Shown here: positions 1 through 7,580 of the stretch, one piece after another | Layout of the letters: every line of letters starts with the position of its first letter | Position numbering within the stretch: position 1 is the stretch's first letter | Source: Stramonita haemastoma | Lineage: Eukaryota > Mollusca > Gastropoda > Neogastropoda > Muricidae | NCBI GenBank assembly: GCA_030674155.1 | Contig: CM060335.1 | Span: 43,554,312 to 43,579,311 of the forward strand | Direction: 5' to 3' | Length of the DNA stretch: 25,000 nt | The notes under the pieces: generated by a model | What the model saw: the letters and a program-made list of their open reading frames with translations, nothing else | Database searches by the model: none | Told to the model about the DNA's origin: nothing | Position numbers and translations under genes: made by a program

Positions 1-150
1 ACTTGCATGCAGGAAAAAGAAGAAAAAAAAAGGGTAGGCGCTGCACATGTGGCGACGCGCTCTCCCCGGGGAGAGCAGCCCGAATTTCATGCAGAGAAAT
101 CTGCGTGACATAAAGTGGTACAAAATACAAAATACAAAAAATAAATGGCA
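1..150 (+). repeat. SINE family 1 (CCCCGGGG-hairpin element), 3' part
   Basis: This is the 3' portion of a dispersed element whose hallmark is the palindrome CTCTCCCCGGGGAGAG (60-75), followed by an AGCCCGAATTTCA-type block and GAGAAATCTG. The tail is short and made of ACAAAATACAA-like units, as expected of a SINE. The same body recurs at 1965-2196 (+) and 20135-20400 (-), and in a weaker form at 6030-6140. The copy is cut by the window edge. Gastropod origin of the family is from memory. Confidence 0.75.
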
Positions 151-195
151 AGTCTCCATAGGAAATGTACAGTATTTGATATCTTTTTCCATATT

Positions 196-490
196 CAGGG
201 GGCCAGATAGCTAAGTGGTCAGAGCACACACTTTCCCCAAAGCAAGTTAAGCAGCGTGGGGCGTGGTCACCAGTTAGATGGGTGACCGTTTGTGCGCCTT
301 GGCTTCAGTACAGTCCATCCAGTTCAATTAGCTGTAACTGGGTACCTGTCCTCTTTAGGGTCAGTGAAGGTAAAGCAGCGAGGGAGAGGAAATGGGCGCC
401 ACCCTCAATATGTTGTCCCTTAGAGAAGCTGAGGTCTCTGACGCCTTGCTCCCCTACGACCGCCTAGGTTATGGGACACCTTTACCTTTT
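196..490 (+). repeat. SINE family 2, tRNA/5S rRNA chimeric head
   Basis: This is a SINE of about 290 bp, and a second copy lies at 18715-19012 on the minus strand. The head resembles the 5' half of a tRNA: 208-218 reads TAGCTAAGTGG, a perfect fit to the RNA polymerase III A box TRGYNNANNGG, followed by TCAGAGCAC as in a D stem. Directly after it, 244-292 aligns without gaps to the 3' internal-promoter half of 5S rRNA (about 37 of 49 positions against human 5S recalled from memory), including the box C-like GATGGGTGACCG. The body ends with AGAAGCTGAGGTCTCTGA and GGGACACCTTTACC. No intact tRNA or 5S gene is present, so this is a retroposon. Target-site duplications were not convincing. Confidence 0.75.
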
Positions 491-726
491 TTCTCCCATT
501 ATACGGATATTCTTAGACAAAAAAACCCCAGTTTCTGAAACTTTTATGATGGAAAACATTGCAGCCATTTCAACAAGATGAGAAATACAGATAACAATAG
601 CCCACCCACCCTCCCATCCATTCCAAGTACCCATATCCCACCCAAAACTCACGAAGTACTGTCAACTTTTTTCATCCAACTTTAACGGTTTTCGTTCCAA
701 GCCGCCAAGGAACTTCTTCAAACTAA
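491..726. other. unassigned AT-rich sequence
   Basis: I see no open frame of interest, no recognised repeat and no RNA-like fold here. The segment lies between a SINE end and the exon-like stretch that follows. Confidence 0.5.
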
Positions 727-905
727 GGTGTCATACTTGTGCTTTTGTCATATTGCTCTCCGTCCCGCGACTGGCCTGAGAAAGATATTGGAGGCACTCT
801 AGAAAATGAAAGAGATGATTCAAGCCGCTTTGAAAGAATAGAGGGAGAGTCAGAAAGAAGAGTGAAAAACCAGACAGGGGTGTCTGCAGGAAACGTTGTG
901 TAACT
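727..905 (+). other. exon-like open stretch, TLENE-containing
   Basis: An open frame runs from just after an in-frame TAA to a TAA at about 903-905 and encodes roughly 58 residues, ending in a charged segment (TLENERDDSSRFERIEGESE). The block 793-824 matches 13589-13620 at 28 of 32 positions, and both copies read TLENE in the same frame and reach a stop within about 30 residues. A weak acceptor (CTAAG) precedes the frame. It could be a terminal exon paralogous to 13495-13662, or both could be pieces of an unrecognised repeat. No family is recognised and no expression evidence is available. Confidence 0.2.
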
Positions 906-1098
906 TCTATGGGGAAAGTACCCGCTGGTTTTGAAAATGGACAGTCTGCATTATAATTATTTATCGTGTGACTGTATACCTACTGATCTATTGTGTACCG
1001 TAGTTTAAGCGTCCTGTAATCAGCAGTACTACAGACCTCTTGCAGATAATGGATGACTTGAAGACTTCAATCTGGAATGAAAGAAGGGTTAGACAGTG
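906..1098. other. unassigned sequence
   Basis: This is AT-rich sequence without a recognisable gene or repeat. It ends in a short TA/T tract that leads into the next SINE tail. Confidence 0.5.
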
Positions 1099-1285
1099 AT
1101 ATATATATATATATTTTTTTTATTCTTTTATATCAAGGGTAATGGAATAAGCGCTCATGTGCTTTTTTACACCTAGTCCCCCATGTGTGTGCAGTTTTGT
1201 AAATTTTACCATCTGTTCCCACCGGCACACAATGGCCTACTCTTACGAAAAGCGGAACAGGATTTAACGTGTGACTTGATATGGA
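1099..1285 (-). repeat. SINE family 3, 5'-truncated 3' body
   Basis: In minus orientation the copy carries the conserved body of the family: GTTCCGC, CGTAAGAGTAGGCCATTGTG, GCCGGTGGGAACAG, CAAAACTGCACACAC, and a terminal ATTCCATTACCCTTGATATAA tail. Fuller copies are at 6783-7135 (+) and 16200-16612 (-). The tRNA-like head is missing, as is usual for incomplete reverse transcription. Confidence 0.75.
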
Positions 1286-1964
1286 GCAGTTCATGATCAT
1301 AAGTTTGAAGAATTAAGGAGTCGCATCAATTTCATTTGCTTTCTTAAATCGCTTGTGTTCTGTCAAGCAATGCATAACTACAGTGAAATAATGATCTATA
1401 ATATTATATAGATGTTACAGGAAGGCATTGAAAACGAATCCCAGGCATTCCTAGGCCGGCTATATACAATTCAACGGTTTGTGTTCTAGTTACTCTTAGT
1501 TTTTGTATAGTTATTTTTATACAGAAAATCAGTGCTTTTTAACAAATCCACATAATGTTCTACTTCCCCCCCCCCCCGGCCCCTGCAGATAAATAAGTAT
1601 GCATACCCCCCTCCCACAAAGAGTATCAGCTACAACCATTTTTGTGACATGTAGACTTTGGGTATATACGATTTTATTGATGTATTCGGAATACTAGGAT
1701 GCATACGTTTTCTTACATTTGTATAGGTGCTACACATGCACACGCTTATGTACATTATGTAAACAGTATAAAACACAGTTTATTCATAAAGCTTTACACA
1801 GTCCCCCCATAAAAAGCAAACCCCCCAAACCACCAAATTGCAGATATCCTTGCCAGAAACTATGTAGCAACTGACGCCTGCAATTTTATTTCCACTAAAC
1901 ATGCTGGTTAATGACATTAAATCTAAAAATTTCATATCCCAGTACACGAAGAAAAGCTTATTTT
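1286..1964. other. unassigned AT-rich sequence with a C-run
   Basis: No gene or repeat copy is recognised. A run of 12 C lies at 1566-1577. On the minus strand an AATAAA hexamer lies at about 1780-1785, but the open frame that ends there runs through SINE and MITE sequence and is not credible. Confidence 0.5.
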
Positions 1965-2196
1965 GAGCACGCAAAAGAACCCACGGCAACAAGAGAGTTG
2001 CCCAGGCAAAATTCCTTAGAAAATGCCACTTTGATAGGGAAACAAATACAGTTGCAGACAGATAAGAAAAGAAAAAAAATGGGTGACTCTGCTCTTGTAG
2101 CGACGTGCTCTCCCCGGGGAGAGCAGCAACCCGAATTTCACGCAGAGAAATCTGCCTTGTCTTAAAGTGGTATAAAATATGAATGAATATAAATTT
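1965..2196 (+). repeat. SINE family 1, longer copy
   Basis: This copy extends further 5' than the one at the window start. It begins near GCACGCAAAAGAACCCACGG and continues through CAAAATTCCTTAGAAAATGC, GGGAAACAAATACAG and GCAGACAG before the CTCTCCCCGGGGAGAG palindrome at about 2109-2124, the GCAGAGAAATCTG block and a short AT-rich tail. The tail runs directly into the left end of a MITE at 2197. Confidence 0.75.
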
Positions 2197-2345
2197 TGTG
2201 AGGCTCCACCACACAAGGAGTCGCATTGCACCAGTGGTCAATTTTTAGTTATTTGCAAGTTATCAATCTGCAATAAAAATTAAAAAAAAGGCTATTCAAT
2301 ACAAAAAACAGATTGAAAATAGGACATTAATAAGATATAAGATAA
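2197..2345 (+). mobile_element. MITE left-end fragment
   Basis: The left ~130 bp matches the left part of the complete MITE at 10011-10440: TGTGAGGCTCCACCAC, GAGTCGCATTGCACCAG, GTCAATTTTTAGTTATT and ACAGATTGAAAAT occur in the same order. No right terminal repeat follows, so the copy is truncated or too decayed to see. It starts exactly at the end of a SINE tail. Confidence 0.6.
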
Positions 2346-2545
2346 AAGCTCAAACAGAAACGTTTCATCAGTTTGGTATGAAAAGACAATTTTCTCGTTT
2401 GTGTCGTTGTCTCTTATGTCACTATCATCATCGCTATCTCTCTTCATCGGCAGGTGGGTTAGAAAGCCAAGCCATCATTAAACCGGTCAGGAAGATAGTT
2501 TGAGTGGGGTTTGACATCAAACTATCAGAGATGAAAGCCCTCTTT

Positions 2546-2690
2546 TTCCTTGTTCTTGCTTTTTTTCTTTTTCTTCTTCTTTTCTTTCTTACCTCCTCCT
2601 CGTCATCCTCTTTCTCCTCCTCTTCCTTCTCCTCCACCGCCATCACCACCACCACCTCCTCCTCCTTCTCCTTTATTAAAAAAAATCTTG
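2546..2690. repeat. polypyrimidine (TTC/TCC) tract
   Basis: Nearly uninterrupted pyrimidine on the plus strand, made of CTT, CCT and TTC triplets with a short ACC/CCA patch near 2640-2655. The long frames across it on both strands are products of the repeat (poly-Ser, poly-Arg, poly-Leu). Confidence 0.9.
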
Positions 2691-2697
2691 TAGTAGT

Positions 2698-2760
<63 letters not shown>
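2691..2760. repeat. (TAG)n microsatellite
   Basis: About 23 TAG/GTA/AGT units with one imperfection near 2697-2700. It abuts a TTC tract. Confidence 0.95.
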
Positions 2761-2761
<1 letters not shown>

Positions 2762-2829
2762 TCCTTCTTCTTTCTTCTTCTTCTTCTTCTTCTTCTTCTT
2801 CTTCTTCTTCTTCTTCTTCTTCTTCTTCT
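2761..2829. repeat. (TTC)n / (GAA)n microsatellite
   Basis: About 20 TTC units after a short impure start. Pure GAA/TTC mirror-symmetric tracts of this length are known to be able to form triplex (H-DNA). Confidence 0.95.
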
Positions 2830-2849
2830 GCATTCCCTGGCCATGCTGA

Positions 2850-3420
2850 AATCGAAGGTATAAGTAGACAGACATCAAACACTATTAACAAAGAATGGAG
2901 AACTAAAGACAGGTTGTGGCAAAAAGTCTTTGTCGTATTATTGAAATCTGATAAAATCAACCTGTTACTTTCTACAACCAAAAAAAAGCAATTTGCTGAC
3001 CTATCAACTTCTAAATTATTTCGTCTCAGAGAACTATTTATGTGTACAAATTAAACTTTTGTCTGCCTGGTTTCAATAACTTTCCCCATTTAAAAAAAGA
3101 ACGGGCATATGACAATTCTAAAGGTTTTGTTGTCTGTGAAGATGGATGATGAATAAAAAATCACATCAAATTTTGCAGTTTTTAAAACAAGTTTTCTTCT
3201 CCCAGGAAAAAAAAAAGTATTTTTTTTTAAAGCCACATTGCAAATCGATGTCTCCCTTATCAATTGCAACCTCTTATCTATTCTTGCTAATATTTGTATC
3301 TTTTAGAAAATTCAGAAATAAATAGCTTCGGGAAGAAGAGAAAGTGTGTCTGTGTTTGCGTCCTTCAGAGTGTCATTAAAGGGGGAGGACAATTTGCATT
3401 GATGGTCATTTTTCTTGCCC
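2850..3420. other. unassigned AT-rich sequence
   Basis: I see no gene, no RNA-like fold and no recognised repeat copy, only short A and T runs. Confidence 0.5.
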
Positions 3421-3424
3421 AGCT

Positions 3425-3560
3425 AGCTATTCCCACCACTTAAGATGAGATTGTCAGGTTCAGAATGGATGGCTATTTCAGGATTGCATGCATGCCGGTT
3501 TCTACAGGGCTGAGGAGAATGGAAGGAGGAATGCAAGGATGCTGTAACCGGCAGCGCACC
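3425..3560 (+). repeat. diverged copy of the satellite terminal segment
   Basis: CCACCACTTAAGATGAGATT, GTC-GGTTC-GAATGGATG and GGCTGAGGAGAATGGAAGG align in order with the segments at 9085-9250, 10655-10842 and 12030-12180. The middle is substituted or rearranged (a GCATGCATGCCGG stretch). It lies about 4 kb away from the satellite array and so is an isolated copy. Confidence 0.45.
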
Positions 3561-3780
3561 ATGGGGAGTGCAGTTTGCAGCCAAATGGTTGAGTATATTT
3601 TTTTTTATCGATCCTAAGGGGAAAAAAAATCTACAGCTATTATAGACCCCCATTACTGAAACACTGGCTACAGGTTCTAAAAATGCGATTTATGATGATT
3701 CTGATTTCAGATAGCTGCTGCCATTTATTCTTTTTTCAAACCAGGAAGAATAACTAGACAACAAATTTGGCAAAGCAATC

Positions 3781-3808
3781 AGATATATATATATTATATA
3801 GTATATAT

Positions 3809-3850
<42 letters not shown>

Positions 3851-3870
3851 ATATAATTATATAATATTAT
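3781..3870. repeat. (TA)n-rich tract
   Basis: Imperfect TA repeats with occasional TTA and TAA interruptions. Confidence 0.9.
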
Positions 3871-4286
<416 letters not shown>

Positions 4287-4568
4287 GCCGCCGCTGTAGT
4301 CTAGTGGTTAGGGCGTTGACTCGTATCTAAAGTTGCGGTTCGATCCCAGCTTTCGGCTATGGCGTTGTGCCTTGGAAAAGGCACTTTACGGCTATTTTCT
4401 CACCCACCCAGGTGTAAAGGAGGTACCAACCTTGTGTAGGGTTAACCCTGCAATAGACTGGCGTCCTACTCAGGGGGGAGTCTAGACTCTCAGTCCTTAA
4501 CGCCACAAGAAAACCGGGATATAGCACCGGCCTGATGAGCCTTAGGCTCGGGACAGACTTTAACTTTG
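4287..4568 (+). repeat. SINE family 5, full-length tRNA-derived
   Basis: The head is clearly tRNA-derived: the A box TAGTCTAGTGG (4297-4307) and B box GGTTCGATCCC (4337-4347) both fit the RNA polymerase III consensus exactly, at normal spacing, and the GTCTAGTGGTTAGG D arm is of the tRNA-Glu/Asp type. The body contains GTGCCTTGGAAAAGGCACTT, which folds back on itself, then CCCACCCAGGTGTAAA. The 3' end reads GATGAGCCTTAGGCTCGGG (a small hairpin) and ACAGACTTTAACTTTGATT. TA microsatellites lie on both sides. The anticodon and acceptor stems are too degraded for a functional tRNA. Confidence 0.85.
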
Positions 4569-4604
4569 ATTATAATATTATATATATTTATATACATATA
4601 ATTA

Positions 4605-4647
<43 letters not shown>

Positions 4648-4650
4648 TAC
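4569..4650. repeat. (TA)n microsatellite 3' of SINE
   Basis: Imperfect TA repeats follow the SINE tail. They may be the second half of the tract at 4180-4286 that was split by insertion, or may have grown from the SINE's own AT-rich tail. Confidence 0.85.
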
Positions 4651-4753
4651 TCCACAAACAGCAGGTAAGAAATATGGCTAGAAACTATGTCTGCATTCCA
4701 TCTTAGTGCTTAGTCATTGTTTAAAGCACAAGAGCACAGCAACCTTTCTCATG

Positions 4754-5242
4754 CTAGTTTGGATGTTTCAGTTTTAACGCGGATAAGATTTTATCAAAGG
4801 AGATGCTATACTTTGAAGCTATTATACTGCACACATCAGCAATGGACAGAGTGAAACACAAAAGCTTTCCATGAACTGAGAGAAGATGGGGGTCAACTGG
4901 TTTGAAATGATGAATAAGCCTGTCCAGAAGAGAACAGCAACACAAAGAGAACAGTCTGCCAGAAAAAAGATGTAAAGAAATTGGCCTTTCACTTTTTTCA
5001 GGCAGTTTCCTTGTGGTATTGAAAGTTGGAGTAATTTCGAAAGTTGATGGACTCTGATGATCCAAAATACCTGCAGTATTAAACGTTACACACATAACAA
5101 TCATTGATGTTCTAGAGGTTTGACTACACGTATTGTATTTATGAAAGAATGATAACCATGTACAGTGCTGTGGATATGATGAGTTGACTTTGTAAAGACT
5201 AAATGCTGGGCAAGGGTTCAATGCTGCGCTGAGTATGAACAA
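4754..5242 (-). other. unsupported open frame, 162 codons
   Basis: This is the longest open frame in the window that is not built from simple repeats. The predicted product has no recognised domain, a mixed composition with scattered Cys, Ser and His, and a hydrophobic stretch near the middle (LFSLCCCSLLD). I see no promoter, splice signal or duplicated copy in the window to support it. A frame of this length can arise by chance in 25 kb. I regard it as probably non-coding, and the flanking 4651-5540 otherwise shows nothing recognisable. Confidence 0.1.
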
Positions 5243-5544
5243 ACCACACGCACAAAAGCCAATATCTCCATTTAAATATTATGATCTTTTAAAAGCTGAT
5301 ATCTATCTTCAAAATATCAGGATATTTTTGTGTAAAATCTAGCAATGTTCAAGAGTTCAGTGCAGTGCTATATGTGAAACATAGCCACATGGCACAAAGC
5401 GGATATTTCACCTTACACGAAATAGTTCACAAATATGGTAATATGGGTAATATATAACATTAAATATTTGCGTATATCACTGTTTCTTCCCCCCCTCCCC
5501 ACATCTAGGTAGCTACATTCCGACTTTGGGGATGGTGTCTAACA

Positions 5545-5832
5545 CGACCTTTGTGTGCATGCATTTAAGAATTGTGTCATCCGTTCCTACCGGCATGTAA
5601 GGCCTACTCTTCCGAAAGGTTGAGCAGGGTTTTTAACTTGTGAGCAAGATATTCTGCGTGCGTTTATATACGGGGGCCTCGATTTGCAGTTTCATCTGAA
5701 GGACTTTTGACATTCAGTTCGATTTTCTCGTCAAACTGAAAAGGATGAAAACTGCTGGGAATCGAACCCAGAACTTCAAGGTTTACTAATTTTATTAGGC
5801 AGGTTAAACGTCTAAACCGTCATGTCACCTTC
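5545..5832 (-). repeat. SINE family 3 body with a different tRNA-like head
   Basis: The 3' body matches the family: AAAGTCCTTCAGATGAAAC, GAGGCCCCCGT, CGCACGCAGAATATCTTGC, TTTCGGAAGAGTAGGCCTTA and GCCGGTAGGAACGGATGACA on the minus strand. The head is not the one used by the copies at 6783 and 16612. It carries a perfect T arm, CTGGG-TTCGATT-CCCAG (5755-5771 on the plus strand), with a consensus B box at 5758-5768, and lies next to a GTTTAGACGTTTAACCTGCC stretch that may be a decayed D arm. The 5' end is near 5832. Confidence 0.7.
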
Positions 5833-5906
5833 CTTCTTATCAGACTTAGAGAAGTTTAATATGTAATTACACTATCATTGGCAAATGCTCCGGCTTTACA
5901 GCAAAA

Positions 5907-6024
5907 GGATGGGCACTCTATCACCTCATTATCTTGTGATGTAGCAGTGTCGAAAAAATGATTTTTTCTTCATTTTTTCGACTCTGCTACATCACAAGGT
6001 AACGAGGTGACAGGTTGCCCATCC
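5907..6024. repeat. long inverted repeat (55-bp arms, 8-nt loop)
   Basis: The arms at 5907-5961 and 5970-6024 are reverse complements at 49 of 55 positions. The inner 29 bp (5933-5961 with 5970-5998) pair with only one mismatch, and only 8 nt (5962-5969) separate the arms. It may be a foldback transposable element, a fused pair of inverted repeat copies, or a transcribed hairpin. The right arm continues into a family 1-like segment at 6030-6140, which makes a repeat origin likely. Confidence 0.85.
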
Positions 6025-6029
6025 GTTGA

Positions 6030-6140
6030 AATAAGGGAGCACCCACGGCTTTTGTGGCAATGCATTCTGCTCTCCGTGGGGAGAAAACTCGATTTTCCAA
6101 CGCAAAACTTCCGTGGCTGAAAGTCGTATATAATACAATA
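6030..6140 (+). repeat. diverged SINE family 1-like segment
   Basis: GCTCTCCGTGGGGAGA followed by a CGATTTTCCAACGCAAAAC stretch and an ATACAATACAAT tail resembles the palindrome and 3' block of family 1. Many substitutions are present, so assignment is tentative. Confidence 0.35.
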
Positions 6141-6360
6141 CAATACAAATAATACGATACAATGCAATAGATTACAATTCGATACAATACAATACTAAAT
6201 ACAATACAAGACATTGCAATTCAATACAATGCAATACGATACAATACAAAACAACACCATTCAATACGATATTATACAATACATTACAATACAATACATA
6301 TGGTACATTACAAGACATTGCAATTCAACAGGACTCAACAGAAAACAATGCAAAACATTA
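6124..6360. repeat. imperfect (ACAAT)n array
   Basis: Degenerate ACAAT/GCAAT/ATTACAAT pentamer-like repeats extend from a SINE-like tail. Similar arrays lie at 6735-6782, 7135-7345, 7470-7530, 9650-9760 and 11220-11350. Confidence 0.85.
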
Positions 6361-6361
6361 C

Positions 6362-6725
6362 ATGTAGTCATCTGTTAGTCTCGGAAGACTACGGAGTTTG
6401 TGCTTAGGCTCTAGAGTGCAAAGCCTGGGTAGTTAGTATGGAGGGCAAACTGTTACCAATGTAGCAGACCTCCCTCCCTCCCCACGCCCCCTCTTCACGT
6501 CGCTGGAATGGTCCATTGGAAAGGCCGATAAAAATGGTTCCAGTGCTGTCGCAGGAGCCACACGAATGTTGCCATGTACAGTACACCCAAATTTACACTT
6601 CTTCACCTTCACCTGATCCGTAGTGCCCGTGTACTGTGGGGGCACAACTGAAGATTCTGCAACCAGCCTCCTCACTCCCCACGGTCCTCCGCACTCCGTA
6701 CAAAGTCGTTCCACCCAAGGCCTGG
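6362..6725 (-). mobile_element. LINE 3' end: ORF2 tail plus 3' UTR
   Basis: Read on the minus strand, 6681 to 6634 encodes WGVRRLVAESSVVPPQ, which matches the extreme C terminus seen at 13060-13110 (EWRKLVVKSSGVPPR) and the usual end of a mollusc-type non-LTR endonuclease/reverse transcriptase polyprotein. The downstream 3' UTR block (GGAACCATTTTTATCGGCC, CCAATGGACCATTCCAGCG, GTCTTCCGAGACTAACAG) is shared with 19632-19847 and 23346-23505. The copy is 5'-truncated and non-functional. The clade was not determined. Confidence 0.7.
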
Positions 6726-6734
6726 ATATTACAC

Positions 6735-6782
6735 TATAATACAATTTTAAAGACTTCAAATACAATACAATACAATATAATA
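6735..6782. repeat. (ACAAT)n remnant
   Basis: A short ACAAT tract lies immediately 5' of the next SINE. It may have been the insertion target. Confidence 0.75.
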
Positions 6783-7135
6783 CACCACGGGATAGCCTGG
6801 TGGTTAGAGTGATGCGCATTCAGTTCGTGATCTGCTGACCTGGGTTCGAACGCGTTCAAGAGGATTTTTCCTCTGGAGTTAACATCAGTGTCGACTCCAC
6901 TCCCCCCAAAAGTCCTTGAGGTGAGACTATAAACCGAGGCCCCGTGTGTAATCGCACGCGGAACATCTTGCGCACACGTTTAAAACCCGTTCCGCTTTCG
7001 GAAGAGTAGGCAATTGTATGCCGGTGGGAACGGATGACAACATTTACAAAACTGCATACACAAAGGGGACTGAATGTAAAAAAGCATATCTACGATTATT
7101 TCACTATCCTCGAAACAAAAGAATATAAAAAACAA
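6783..7135 (+). repeat. SINE family 3, full-length
   Basis: This is the reference copy for the family. Its tRNA-derived head carries the A box-like TAGCCTGGTGG (6791-6801) followed by TTAGAGTGATGCGC, and the B box GGTTCGAACGC near 6843-6853. The body runs through GTGTCGACTCCACTCC, GTCCTTGAGGTGAGACTATA, GTTCCGCTTTCGGAAGAG and GCCGGTGGGAACGGATGACA. The tail is ATTTCACTATCCTCG with an AAAGAATATAAAAAACA end. The A box deviates from consensus at one position. Confidence 0.85.
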
Positions 7136-7530
7136 TGAATACATTACAATTTATATGATTTAATACAAAATATGCAATGCATTGCAGTACAATAAAATTC
7201 TTGATAATTCAATACAATACAATTAAATAGATTCAATAAATGCAGTTTAATACAGTGCAATACAATGCAATATGATACAGTGTAATGCAAAGAATACAAC
7301 ACAGTACAATACAGTATAATACAAACGTACAAAAAGAATAAAATCTGTTAAAAAAAAGTACTCACTTGCAGACAGAGAAAAGCGAAAAATCCAAGGGATG
7401 CAATGATAATTAATGTGTATGTGGTAACATAAAAAAGAGAAAGGATGCAATGGTAACTACAAAAAAAGTATGATACAACACAACTTATCACAATACCACT
7501 CAATACAATACGACACATACCAAATGCAAT
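7135..7530. repeat. ACAAT-type arrays with AT-rich spacer
   Basis: Imperfect ACAAT/GCAAT/ACAGT repeats occupy 7140-7325 and 7470-7530, with unassigned AT-rich sequence between them. The second patch leads into the GCAATTCATCCAAGTCTATA leader of the satellite, exactly as at 9765. Confidence 0.75.
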
Positions 7531-7580
7531 TCATCCAAGTCTATAAACCATAAAATGTACACCATCTAAACTTTTCCGCC
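7530..7580 (+). repeat. satellite leader segment
   Basis: GCAATTCATCCAAGTCTATA followed by an AACCATAAAATGTAC block precedes the first ~370-bp unit. Related leaders occur at 9769-9824, 11350-11427 and 11533-11615, each followed by the start of a unit. Confidence 0.7.

Noticed and set aside
244..292. Possible 5S rRNA gene
   Set aside because: Only the 3' internal-promoter half is present and it lies inside a SINE. The 5' half of 5S is absent.
1780..2241. 153-codon minus-strand frame ending at an AATAAA hexamer
   Set aside because: It reads through a family 1 SINE and the MITE left end in reverse, so the openness comes from repeats. No protein family resemblance.
2434..2981. Long frames on both strands encoding poly-Ser, poly-Arg, poly-Tyr and poly-Leu
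   Set aside because: Products of the TTC and TAG triplet repeats.
4297..4347. Possible tRNA gene with perfect A and B boxes
   Set aside because: No acceptor or anticodon stem pairing, and it continues into a SINE body. It is a SINE promoter, not a tRNA gene.
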